DNA from: Thermohalobaculum sp964475765
Lineage (GTDB): Bacteria; Pseudomonadota; Alphaproteobacteria; Rhodobacterales; Rhodobacteraceae
Assembly (NCBI GenBank): GCA_964475765.1
Contig: CAYYZH010000001.1
Coordinates: 1 to 64,000, forward strand
Direction of reading: 5' to 3'
DNA: 64,000 bases
The position numbers and the translations under genes were made by a program. Below the pieces are notes generated by a model. That model ran no database searches, was not told the origin of the DNA, and saw nothing but the letters and a program-made list of their open reading frames with translations. Positions 24,930-32,813 of the stretch are shown here, in pieces (position 1 is the first letter of the stretch; each line of letters opens with the position of its first letter).

Positions 24930-25340
24930 CTAGGCCGATTTTGATCGATTGGTGCCTTCTTCTGCGTTGCGGATCTTGGTGCCATCTTCTGCATATGCGA
25001 CATCGCCGCGTTCGGTTGCGTGAATCGAGGCAATCCGACGGCGCGCGTATGAGAGGCCCTGGCGCGCGGCAACGATTATCTGCTCGTTCCTGCGGCTTTG
25101 CTCGATAAGCAAGCTTATGGCTTCGATTACAATGTCGGAACGCGGTGTTCGCGGGATTGCAGCATCTAACTCCGTGATGATCGAGCGCTTGCGTTCAGTC
25201 AGTTTTTCGATTTTTTCGTATCGGCCAGCAAGGAAGACTTCACGTTCTTCCTCGAGAATCTTCAACCCTGTCTCGACGGCTGCGAGGACACTATCTGTAC
25301 CATCTGCAACAGGGGGGCGCTGTGTGATCGTGTCATCCAT
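24930..25340 (-). CDS. FlgN-like flagellar chaperone candidate
   Basis: A 136-residue, highly charged, all-helical protein with coiled-coil character (LEEEREVFLAGRYEKIEKL, TERKRSIITELDAAIP, SLLIEQSRRNEQIIVAARQG). Size, helical layout and position beside a FlgJ-type rod protein fit FlgN, the export chaperone of hook-associated proteins. No diagnostic motif exists, so the call is contextual. Its ATG at 25340 overlaps the TGA of the upstream rod-protein gene by one base. Confidence 0.6.
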   Translation of the reverse strand: MDDTITQRPPVADGTDSVLAAVETGLKILEEEREVFLAGRYEKIEKLTERKRSIITELDAAIPRTPRSDIVIEAISLLIEQSRRNEQIIVAARQGLSYARRRIASIHATERGDVAYAEDGTKIRNAEEGTNRSKSA

Positions 25341-25651
25341 CAAAGGCCACTCCTCTGTCTTAGCAGATCGAATACTTGATCTGCTATTCCAGTTGAACGG
25401 CTTTTGGCGATCTCTTCGGCGTACTCTCGCGTCAAGAAGTCGGAGAACGCGGCCTCGCCGGGACCACCGTTAAAGTTGGCTGTCATGGCTCCCAACCCAG
25501 TGTGCTTCAGCATCTCGGTCAAAAACACCGCTTCGAATTGCTCGGCGTTGTGACGCAGGCTCGAGAGATCTGGTTTCGCAGAACTTCGCTCGACGTTGCC
25601 AAAGGTCAGCGCATTTGGCATCTCGGCGCTGTTGGGCAAAAGATCACTCAT
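25340..25651 (-). CDS. rod-binding protein, FlgJ N-terminal domain type
   Basis: A 103-residue protein matching only the rod-capping N-terminal domain of FlgJ: LRHNAEQFEAVFLTEMLKHT with later AFSDFLTREYAEEIAKS and GIADQVFDLL. It lacks the muramidase domain of enterobacterial FlgJ, as is usual in alphaproteobacteria. It acts in the periplasm as a rod assembly scaffold. It is divergent from fliK, 106 bp away, and translationally coupled to the FlgN-like gene. Confidence 0.85.
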   Translation of the reverse strand: MSDLLPNSAEMPNALTFGNVERSSAKPDLSSLRHNAEQFEAVFLTEMLKHTGLGAMTANFNGGPGEAAFSDFLTREYAEEIAKSRSTGIADQVFDLLRQRSGL

Positions 25652-25757
25652 GGGGTTCTCCCGGTTCTGGGTCGCGCTCAGATAACCGCTCGAGAGTAAA
25701 TATTCAGTAAGGCTTAGTGGCTATGGTGAGAGCAATTCAGAGAACTGAGGGGCAAGA

Positions 25758-27245
25758 ATGAATCTGCCAGATCTGCTCGCTGCCGAGCCCGCGGTCACAC
25801 CGAAGAAGCCACAGCAAACCGAGCAAATGTCGCGCGAAGGCGATGCCTTTGCCGCGACATTTCAGAAAGAACGGGGTGCGTCTGACACTAAGGATGGAAC
25901 CTTCGCGCTCGCGTCGGATCTCGAAGGCAAAGATTCGCTGGAAGATGGGCTTGCCGGTGATTCGACATTCTCGGGTGATGTGGGTTTGCCGAGGAAATCG
26001 GTTTCGCTTGATGCCGGATCTGAGCATTTGGGGGCCGTTGGCGGCATCGGTTCAATAGATAATTCACATGAACATGTCTTATTGGGATCAAACCCGGTGG
26101 TCGGGGTTTCTCGTGGAACAGGAACTGATCACCCGGCGCTTGTTGCTTTCCAGTCCATTGCAATGGCCGCCCCGAAAGCTGATTCGGGCGAGGCACGGAC
26201 CGCAGTGCCGCGGGAACTGGGCAATTCAATTACACTAGCCGGTGCTGAGGAACGCGGTTTGAGCCAGCCAAGTAGGGCAATCGTTGATGGGCGCGGTCCG
26301 GACGAAATAGCAGTTCAGAAGTCCAACCAAAACGCATCTTATCCTATCGACAAGATTGGCCGAGAGGTAGACAGACTAGAGACTGTTGAAGCGAATACAC
26401 CGCGAGCATCCGATCGTGTTGCTCTGGCCCCAAAGGGCGCAGATGTTCCGCCGGAGACTGCTGTTACTTCCGCACAAATCGCCGCACGATCTGCTTCAGC
26501 CCAAGCGGAAACCGCGTCGATCGCTTCCTCGGCGAGGGATCTTGGCGAGACAGTTTGGCCCGCTCAACTTGGGCGAGATCGTGATGGACAAGCCAAGGCA
26601 GATCGGCAGTTAAGCGTATCCAGGGGACAGGCGTTGAAGGAGCTTGATACACAGGCGACCGTCAAACAAATGGACCTAGCTATAACGTCTCCTCAGAAGT
26701 CATTGCGCGGCCAAGCCGGATCATCGCAAAGCGCAGTGAAACCTGTGAGTTTTGGCGAGGCGACACCAGCTCTCTCGGCGTTTGCCGATACCACGATCTC
26801 GAACAATATGCAGGCGCGTGCTGGCGCAATCACCAGCCAAGATGGCGCCGCCATCGCCCGCCATACAGCGCCTCAGATTGCGAATGCAGTCATTGCGAGG
26901 CCTAACGGAGGGACGATAGATATTCGTTTGGATCCCCCTGAGCTAGGGCGCGTTGAAATCACGCTTGAGTTGTCCGACCAAGGGTTGCGCGCTGCATTGA
27001 TCTCGGAGCGAGCGTCCACCGGGGATCTGCTGCGTCGTCATGCCGATATGCTTATGCAACAATTTGAAGACAGCGGCTTCGAGGACATTGATTTGTCATT
27101 TGGTCAGGAGCACTTGAACCAGCAGGATCACGAAGGTGACCCGCCATTGGACAACTCGCCATCAGAACAAGTCTCTGAACCAACCGAAGATCCGCGTGCT
27201 CGGGTGTCAGTGATCGGCCAGAGCCAAGTCGACGTCGTACTGTAA
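25758..27245 (+). CDS. fliK: flagellar hook-length control protein FliK
   Basis: A 495-residue FliK. The N-terminal about 370 residues are low-complexity, Ser/Ala/Asp-rich and poorly structured, as expected of the molecular ruler. The conserved C-terminal domain (about residues 375-450) has GTIDIRLDPPELGRVEITLE, LRAALISERASTGDLLRRH and FEDSGFEDIDLSFG; it switches export specificity through FlhB. The start has GAGGGG upstream. It is followed by flgD 12 bp downstream on the same strand. Secreted by the flagellar export system. Confidence 0.9.
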   Translation: MNLPDLLAAEPAVTPKKPQQTEQMSREGDAFAATFQKERGASDTKDGTFALASDLEGKDSLEDGLAGDSTFSGDVGLPRKSVSLDAGSEHLGAVGGIGSIDNSHEHVLLGSNPVVGVSRGTGTDHPALVAFQSIAMAAPKADSGEARTAVPRELGNSITLAGAEERGLSQPSRAIVDGRGPDEIAVQKSNQNASYPIDKIGREVDRLETVEANTPRASDRVALAPKGADVPPETAVTSAQIAARSASAQAETASIASSARDLGETVWPAQLGRDRDGQAKADRQLSVSRGQALKELDTQATVKQMDLAITSPQKSLRGQAGSSQSAVKPVSFGEATPALSAFADTTISNNMQARAGAITSQDGAAIARHTAPQIANAVIARPNGGTIDIRLDPPELGRVEITLELSDQGLRAALISERASTGDLLRRHADMLMQQFEDSGFEDIDLSFGQEHLNQQDHEGDPPLDNSPSEQVSEPTEDPRARVSVIGQSQVDVVL

Positions 27246-27257
27246 GAGGATCAGAAA

Positions 27258-27944
27258 ATGATTATCACTTCCCCTGCACCGATTCTACCAGGTCCTCTTG
27301 CTCCGGTTGAAAGTGATGCCGAACTTGAAGCCGCGCAGGAAGCCGCCAGTGCCGATTTCAGCAGCTTCCTCACGTTGTTGACTGCACAACTGCGCAATCA
27401 GGACCCGTTGGAGCCGATTGAGTCTACGGAGTTTATTGCGCAACTCGCGAGCTTTTCTTCGGTCGAGCAGCTGGTTTCGGTCAACGACCGCTTGGACGCT
27501 ATGGCTGGACAATCGCTTTCAGGTGACATCGCTGCCTTCTCCGCTTGGATTGGCCGCGACATTGCTGTTTCGGATGGCTCGTTCCGAGGCACAGGCGAAG
27601 AGGTTTTCTTCAATGTGCCAGACAACATCAATGCTGACCGTGTCGAGGCGATTGTGCGCGATAGCTTTGGTACAGAGCTAAGAAGGTTCGCTGTGACGTC
27701 GGGAACGGTTGAAAGTTGGGATGGTGCGGACGCTTTGGGCATTCCCGTGGTCGGGCGCGATCTCGGGATCAGCCTTGCTGCGTTTCAGGGTGGTGCAAGT
27801 GGTGAGGAGGTCCCAGCCGAAGTGCTGCGCCGAGTGACTGGATTGCGGGGGACCGAAGATGGATTGGTTCTGGATCTGGCAGACGGGGGTACTGCACTGC
27901 CTGAACAGGTAAGTCGAGTGTCTGATCACCGTGCTGATGAGTAA
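27258..27944 (+). CDS. flgD: flagellar hook assembly (scaffolding) protein FlgD
   Basis: A 228-residue FlgD, the cap on which hook subunits assemble. The N-terminal export/cap signature is intact: FLTLLTAQLRNQDPLEPIES followed by TEFIAQLASFSSVEQL. The middle part has the FlgD Ig/tudor-like region (VRDSFGTELRRFAVTSGTVE, WDGADALG). The start at ATG 27258 has GAGGA upstream. It pairs with fliK in one operon, the usual order, and converges with the SDR gene, with only 11 bp between the stops. Confidence 0.93.
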   Translation: MIITSPAPILPGPLAPVESDAELEAAQEAASADFSSFLTLLTAQLRNQDPLEPIESTEFIAQLASFSSVEQLVSVNDRLDAMAGQSLSGDIAAFSAWIGRDIAVSDGSFRGTGEEVFFNVPDNINADRVEAIVRDSFGTELRRFAVTSGTVESWDGADALGIPVVGRDLGISLAAFQGGASGEEVPAEVLRRVTGLRGTEDGLVLDLADGGTALPEQVSRVSDHRADE

Positions 27945-27955
27945 GCTTGATGGTC

Positions 27956-28690
27956 TCAGGTCTCGGTCCCACCATTGATCTGAACGATTTGGCCATTGAC
28001 GAATGCTCCGTCCTCGGAGGCCAATACTGCCACTATGGCCGCCACCTCATCAGGCTCTCCAAGACGACCGGTGGGAATACGTCCGACTTGGGCTCTGATA
28101 TGCGATGTCATAGCCGAATTTGCGTGTTCTGAACGAATCGGTCCCGGTGAGATCAAATTTACGGTGACGCCACTGGAGGCGAACTCTTTGCCGAGAGCCT
28201 TCACTAAACCCCAATTGCCGTGTTTGGAGACACTTACATGGGCCCGCCCGTTGTAGCCGTGAATGGCGTTCATTCCGGCGAACAGAAGAATTCGCCCCCA
28301 AGCAGCTGACACCATTCCAGGCAGGCAAGCTCGCGCCAGCCAGACTGACCCCATGAGGTTAACCGCCATCACACGGTCCCACTCCTCCTTGGGAGTTTCG
28401 AGAAACGGAGTTGACGGTCGGATTGCTGCGTTGTGAACCAGCACATCGATTGAGCCAAAGATGTCAACTCCCGCCCCAACGAGACCTTTGCACTCGTCTT
28501 CAATACCGACATCGGCCATTACGACGGCGGCCTCGGCACCTCGTGCACGGACAAGATCGGCTGTCTCCTGACAAGCCGCCTCGTTGGCCAGACCATTTAC
28601 TACCACATTCATACCGCCGCGCGCCAGATGAAGGGCGACCGCCCGGCCAATGTTCTGGCCCGCTCCTGTTACCAATGCTGTGCGGGTCAT
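27956..28690 (-). CDS. SDR-family protein with altered catalytic site
   Basis: A 244-residue short-chain dehydrogenase fold. The nucleotide site TGAGQNIG (residues 8-15), the HNAA stretch and Asn111 are intact, and the C-terminal VNGQIVQINGG is typical of FabG-like members. The catalytic Ser and Tyr are gone: the usual S-x12-Y-x3-K reads G139 (FAGMN), V152 and K156 (HVSVSKHG). Classic dehydrogenase activity is therefore doubtful; a binding or other enzymatic role is possible. Its start overlaps the stop of the upstream PEP-mutase-family gene as ATGA. Confidence 0.82.
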   Translation of the reverse strand: MTRTALVTGAGQNIGRAVALHLARGGMNVVVNGLANEAACQETADLVRARGAEAAVVMADVGIEDECKGLVGAGVDIFGSIDVLVHNAAIRPSTPFLETPKEEWDRVMAVNLMGSVWLARACLPGMVSAAWGRILLFAGMNAIHGYNGRAHVSVSKHGNWGLVKALGKEFASSGVTVNLISPGPIRSEHANSAMTSHIRAQVGRIPTGRLGEPDEVAAIVAVLASEDGAFVNGQIVQINGGTET

Positions 28691-29565
28691 TCTGCCGCCC
28701 GCGCGGGTTCGGCAAACGCTTCGCGCAGTTTGTCCCAATCTGCCGACCCCACGCGCTCGAACAACTCCGAGACCTTCAGGCCGTCGGTCTGGTCCGGTAG
28801 CCTATCGTCCGCCAAAGCGTCCAGCACCGACTCCGCTCGCATGACCATCTCCCGCCAAATCACATCGGGTAGAATTGTCAGCGCAAACCCATGGTTCTTC
28901 AATCCCGACATGGTGACAGGCGGTGATTTTCCCCGCAGCACAAGGTTGAAGAGGCAGGGGCCGTTAACCCTCTGAGGCACGGCTGCAACCTCTTCGTCAG
29001 TTTTAGGGGACTCCACAAAGGCAATATCGGCCCCTGCCGCCAGAGAGGCATTCGCGCGTCTGATTGCCTCGTCGAACCCTATCACCGCATTGGCGTCGGT
29101 CCTCGCGATAATCTTGAAGTCTGGATCGCGCCGGGCGGCAACCGCTGCCCTGATCTTTGCGAGAAATGCATCCAGCGGTATGATCTCCTTATTGTCGAGG
29201 TGCCCGCACTTCTTTGGAAAGCCCTGGTCTTCGATGTGGATTGCCGCAACACCTGCACGTTCATACTCGCGGATGGCACGGGTCACGTTCAACTCGTTGC
29301 CGAATCCCGTATCCGCATCTGCTATCACAGGAATGTCGACAGCGGCGGCAATTCTGGCTGCGTTACCGGTCATCTCTGTCGCCGATAGCAACCCGTAATC
29401 GGGCAACCCGAAGCTCGATGCAGTACCCGCACCTGTCATGTAGCACGCCGAGAACCCGGACCGTTCGATTAGATTCGCAGTCAGTCCATCATAGCACCCT
29501 GGTGCAATCACCATTTCTCCGGATTCGATCGCTGCAGCAAATCGTTGGCGCGGGGTTGTCGTCAT
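28687..29565 (-). CDS. isocitrate lyase/PEP mutase family enzyme
   Basis: A 292-residue TIM-barrel enzyme. Metal and substrate signatures: APGCYDGLTANLIE, YMTGAGTASSFGLPD, DADTGFGN, IEDQGFPKKCGH and ARTDA. The KKCGH motif carries the Cys used by lyases such as PrpB-type methylisocitrate lyases, so C-C cleavage of a 2-hydroxy- or oxo-diacid is likely; phosphonate chemistry is less so. The start is ATG 29565 with GGGAGG eight bases upstream. It is divergent from the amidohydrolase gene, with a 14-bp palindrome between them. Substrate unknown. Confidence 0.85.
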   Translation of the reverse strand: MTTTPRQRFAAAIESGEMVIAPGCYDGLTANLIERSGFSACYMTGAGTASSFGLPDYGLLSATEMTGNAARIAAAVDIPVIADADTGFGNELNVTRAIREYERAGVAAIHIEDQGFPKKCGHLDNKEIIPLDAFLAKIRAAVAARRDPDFKIIARTDANAVIGFDEAIRRANASLAAGADIAFVESPKTDEEVAAVPQRVNGPCLFNLVLRGKSPPVTMSGLKNHGFALTILPDVIWREMVMRAESVLDALADDRLPDQTDGLKVSELFERVGSADWDKLREAFAEPARAAE

Positions 29566-29580
29566 GGCAGTGTCCTCCCT

Positions 29581-29594
29581 GGATGACATCATCC
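29581..29594. promoter_or_regulatory. 14-bp palindrome in a divergent promoter region
   Basis: GGATGACATCATCC is a perfect inverted repeat (6-bp arms, 2-bp centre) 16 bp upstream of the lyase start and 44 bp upstream of the amidohydrolase start. Its position suits an operator shared by both genes. No regulator gene is adjacent. Confidence 0.35.
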
Positions 29595-29637
29595 TACGAC
29601 GCAGAGTGCCTGACGCAAACACCCAACGAGTTCGAAG

Positions 29638-30572
29638 ATGATCCATCCTCCATGTGTAGACGCACACGCCCATGTTTGGGACAGATCATGTGAAATGATC
29701 CCGGGCGCGCGCTATCAGCCGAGTTACGAGGCGGAGATTGATCGTTACCTGCGATTGCTCGATGCCCATGACATAGAACGCGCGGTGCTGGTTCAGCCAA
29801 GTTTCCTAGGAACAGATAACGGTTATCTTCTGCGTTGTCTTGAGACGCATCCGGATCGTCTGCGCGGCATAGTGGTTTTGGATCCCGAGACCACCCTAAC
29901 TGAGCTGGACGTGATGGCTGCCGCGGGAGTGATCGGGATCCGCTTCAATACCCTCAGTCTGCCGCCCCAACGTTTGTCGTCCAGACCATATCAGGTACTG
30001 TTCGCAAAGGCAGCGAAAGCCGGGTTGTGGGTCGAGATACAGGCCAAGGGATCGGATTGGCCCGACCTGCTTTCTTATCTCGAGTTTGATGATCTCAAAC
30101 TGATGATCGATCATTTTGGATTACCTTCGGGAGCGGAATTTGAAGGGACGGCCGAATTGACTTCCCTTGATCCTACACAATGCGTGGTGAAGTTCTCTGC
30201 GCCTTATCGGATTCCAGCAGAACCCGTGGCGGTTGTTTCCAAAAGACTGATTGATCATTTTGGAGCCAACCGGTGTATCTGGGGATCAGACTGGCCCTGG
30301 ACACAANNNNNNNNNNNNNNNNNNNNNNNNNNNNNNNNNNNNNNNNNNNNNNNNNNNNNNNNNNNNNNNNNNNNNNNNNNNNNNNNNNNNNNNNNNNNNN
30401 NNNNNNTGATCATTTTGGAGCCAACCGGTGTATCTGGGGATCAGACTGGCCCTGGACACAACATGAGACCCGTCACGGTTATGCCGACTGTATGGCGTGG
30501 CTTTCGGAATGGGCCAGTCCTGAGCAGCGGCAGGTTATGGCGGGGTCCGCTTCAGACATTCTTGGGTTTTGA
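29638..30572 (+). CDS. amidohydrolase-2 family (TIM-barrel) hydrolase, split by a false gap
   Basis: A metal-dependent hydrolase of the amidohydrolase-related family (as in 2-pyrone-4,6-dicarboxylate lactonase). The metal motif is VDAHAHVWD at residues 8-16. The other landmarks are VLVQPSFLGTDNGYLL, LMIDHFGLP and IWGSDWPWTQ. The frame stops at the 100-N run, but the last 55 bases before it (30252-30306) are repeated exactly after it (30407-30461). Removing the N run and one copy restores one frame of 259 codons plus stop, a normal family length, ending SASDILGF. It probably opens a lactone or amide ring. It is divergent from the lyase gene. Confidence 0.85.
30307..30406. other. assembly gap (100 N) with duplicated 55-base flanks
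   Basis: The 55 bases at 30252-30306 recur without change at 30407-30461. This is the pattern left when two contigs overlap by one assembler k-mer and are scaffolded rather than merged. No sequence is missing: true distance is minus 55, so the scaffold is 155 bases too long here. Confidence 0.93.
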
Positions 30573-30634
30573 CCTCGTGCCTATAAGAGCGCTCAAAGCT
30601 AAGGAAAACGGCAACGTTCTAAGCGTCCCTTGGC

Positions 30635-30678
30635 CGAGAAACCTTGAGCGGCACGTCAAGCGCAGATTGCGTTTCTCG
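30635..30678. ncRNA. three-way-junction structured element between convergent genes
   Basis: Three perfect helices fill 44 bases with a single unpaired junction base: outer CGAGAAA (30635-30641) with TTTCTCG (30672-30678), inner CTTGA/TCAAG (30643-30660, 8-base loop) and CGCA/TGCG (30661-30671, GAT loop). It lies midway between convergent genes, so a bidirectional terminator is one explanation, though only a short TTT follows on the plus strand. A small structured RNA or palindromic repeat is the alternative. Confidence 0.4.
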
Positions 30679-30707
30679 TTTGTCGGAAAAGCAGCGCGGT
30701 CTGGAGG

Positions 30708-31877
30708 TCAATAGCTCCGAGGCATTCCCAAGACATGCTGGCCGATATAGGCGAGGATCATGTTCTTCGAGATAGGTGCTGTCTGGTAAAGTCGGCATTC
30801 GCGCCACTTACGTTCGATCCCGTATTCGCGGGCAAAGGCAAACCCGCCAAAGGTCTGCATGCATGCCTCAGCAGCATTCCAAGCGGCGTCTGCGGCCAGC
30901 ATTTTTCCGGTATTTGCCTCCGCCCCGCAGGGCGCACCGGCGTCAAAAAGCGTCGCCGCTTTCTGGACCAACAGTTTGGCTGCTTCGGTCTCGGCCCAGG
31001 CTCTCGCAATCGGAAACTGTACACCCTGGTTCTCACCGATGGCATGACCGAAAACGCTGCGATCTCCAGCATATTCCACGGCGCGTTGGACGAAATAGGT
31101 GGCATCGCCCAGGCTTTCGTGCGCGATGAGAACGCGTTCGGCGTTCATGCCGTCAAGGATATACCGAAAACCCTTGCCCGGTTCCCCGATCACCGCATCG
31201 GGCGAGACCTCCAGATTGTCGATGAACACCTCACATGAATTGTGATTGATCATCGCATCCAGCTTTTTCAGTTCGATGCCATTGCCTACCGCCTCGCGCA
31301 TATCGATCAGAAAACACGAGATGCCGTCGGCGCGGCGCGAGACCTGATCAGCGGGCGTTGTCCTTGCCAGCAACAGCATGAGATCGGATTGCATGGCGCG
31401 GCTGGTCCAGACCTTCTGACCGTTGATGACATACTTGTTGCCAACCAGATCGGCCCGGGTCTTAAGTTGCGTTGTGTCAGACCCTGTTGTTGGTTCTGTC
31501 ACTCCGAACGCCTGAAGGCGCAACGCACCACTGGCAATACCGGGCAAGTACTTCCGTTTCTGCTCTTCGGAGCCATGCTTCAGCATTGTGCCCATCGTGT
31601 ACATTTGGGCATGACAAGCAGCAGCGTTACAGCCGGTGGCATGGATCGTCTCGAGGATTGCCCCGGCTGCGGCCAAAGGCAGCCCTGCCCCGCCGTACTC
31701 TTCCGGGATCAAGGCGCCGAGCCAGCCTGCCTCTGTCAAGGCATCAACAAAGGCATGTGGGTACTCCGATGCGGCATCTAGCTCGTTCCAATACGCGTTA
31801 TCGAAGGGGGAGCAGAGTTTGGCGACTGCATCGCGAATATCGGACCACGGATCGTCCAGCGGCAAGGCGATACTCAT
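30708..31877 (-). CDS. acyl-CoA dehydrogenase (isovaleryl-type catalytic layout)
   Basis: A 389-residue acyl-CoA dehydrogenase. Signatures: FGVTEPTTGSDTTQLKT, KYVINGQKVWTSRA, LDAMINHNSCEVFID and MQTFGGFAFAREYG. The usual catalytic Glu loop (YEGT) reads LYQTAPISKN, with Gln. A Glu is present in DGMNAERVLIA, the helix where isovaleryl-CoA dehydrogenase carries its base, so activity on a branched acyl-CoA is plausible. The start overlaps the HMG-CoA-lyase-like gene as ATGA. It is the last gene of a crotonase-lyase-dehydrogenase operon. The substrate is an inference. Confidence 0.88.
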   Translation of the reverse strand: MSIALPLDDPWSDIRDAVAKLCSPFDNAYWNELDAASEYPHAFVDALTEAGWLGALIPEEYGGAGLPLAAAGAILETIHATGCNAAACHAQMYTMGTMLKHGSEEQKRKYLPGIASGALRLQAFGVTEPTTGSDTTQLKTRADLVGNKYVINGQKVWTSRAMQSDLMLLLARTTPADQVSRRADGISCFLIDMREAVGNGIELKKLDAMINHNSCEVFIDNLEVSPDAVIGEPGKGFRYILDGMNAERVLIAHESLGDATYFVQRAVEYAGDRSVFGHAIGENQGVQFPIARAWAETEAAKLLVQKAATLFDAGAPCGAEANTGKMLAADAAWNAAEACMQTFGGFAFAREYGIERKWRECRLYQTAPISKNMILAYIGQHVLGMPRSY

Positions 31878-32800
31878 GCAGCCCTCGTCGCAGGCACATA
31901 TCCTTTCGGCAGGCCGGCACGCAGAACCTGGCCGTACTTTGGCTCGTCCGGCAGCACAGTCTCGACGAGCTCTCGTACAGTCCGCAGCGCTTCGAGGTCG
32001 ATCCCAGTGCTGAGGCCCTCGGATTCCAAGAGAAACACCAGATCTTCGAGCACAATGTTTCCGGTTGCACCCGGCGCAAACGGGCACCCACCCAATCCGG
32101 CGATTGACGCATCAAAGCGGATGCATCCCGCCTCGAGCGCGGCCAAGGCGTTGGCGAGACCAAGTCCGCGTGTGTCGTGAAAATGCGACCAGACCGGAAT
32201 GTCGCCTGCGATTTTGATCCCCTTGGCGAAGAGCGACCGCACCTGGGTTGGACTGGCGTAGCCTACCGTATCCGGCAACATCACTTCGTCTGCGCCTGCT
32301 TCCAGTACGGCTTCGAGCAGACGCAGGGTTTCAGCTTCGGGTACATTGCCTTCAAGAGTGCAGCCAAGAGACGTTGCCAGCCCGATTCCGATCTTCACAT
32401 CTGGTGCGACTGCATTGCGCTCGGCGATGATTGCGCGGAACCCTTCGAGCGACTCTGCGCGGCTTCGGCGTACGTTCTGCTGATTGTGCGTCTCCGAGAC
32501 CGACATCACATAGTTGATCTTGCCGATGCCGGTTTGAAAACCGATTTGTGCGCCCTTTAAGTTTGGCGTCAGTGCAGAAGCATCGAGCTGCACCATTCTT
32601 GCTGCTGCGCTGGCCACGTCCACTGCGTCGCCGAACTGCGCGATAACCTTGGCCGGCACAAACGAGCAAACCTCAACCTCGGGCACCCCAGCTGCAATGT
32701 CCGCTGCGATCCAGTCCAGCTTGGTCTGGGTTGATAGAACGGTTCTGACGAGTTGTAGCCCGTCGCGTGGGCCGACATCGCGGACAATCACATCTCGCAT
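31874..32800 (-). CDS. hydroxymethylglutaryl-CoA lyase family protein
   Basis: A 308-residue HMGL-like TIM-barrel lyase. It cleaves a 3-hydroxy-3-methyl acyl-CoA (HMG-CoA or citramalyl-CoA type) to acetyl-CoA plus an oxo-acid. Landmarks: VRDVGPRDGLQ near the N-terminus, the metal-binding HFHDTRGLGLAN, and the active-site Cys loop GLGGCPFAPGATGN. The start is ATG 32800, eight bases after GGAGG, rather than the GTG three codons earlier. It overlaps the dehydrogenase gene downstream and lies 13 bp after the crotonase gene. No methylcrotonyl-CoA carboxylase is in the window, so ordinary leucine breakdown is not proven. Confidence 0.9.
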   Translation of the reverse strand: MRDVIVRDVGPRDGLQLVRTVLSTQTKLDWIAADIAAGVPEVEVCSFVPAKVIAQFGDAVDVASAAARMVQLDASALTPNLKGAQIGFQTGIGKINYVMSVSETHNQQNVRRSRAESLEGFRAIIAERNAVAPDVKIGIGLATSLGCTLEGNVPEAETLRLLEAVLEAGADEVMLPDTVGYASPTQVRSLFAKGIKIAGDIPVWSHFHDTRGLGLANALAALEAGCIRFDASIAGLGGCPFAPGATGNIVLEDLVFLLESEGLSTGIDLEALRTVRELVETVLPDEPKYGQVLRAGLPKGYVPATRAA

Positions 32801-32813
32801 TTTTGCCACCTCC

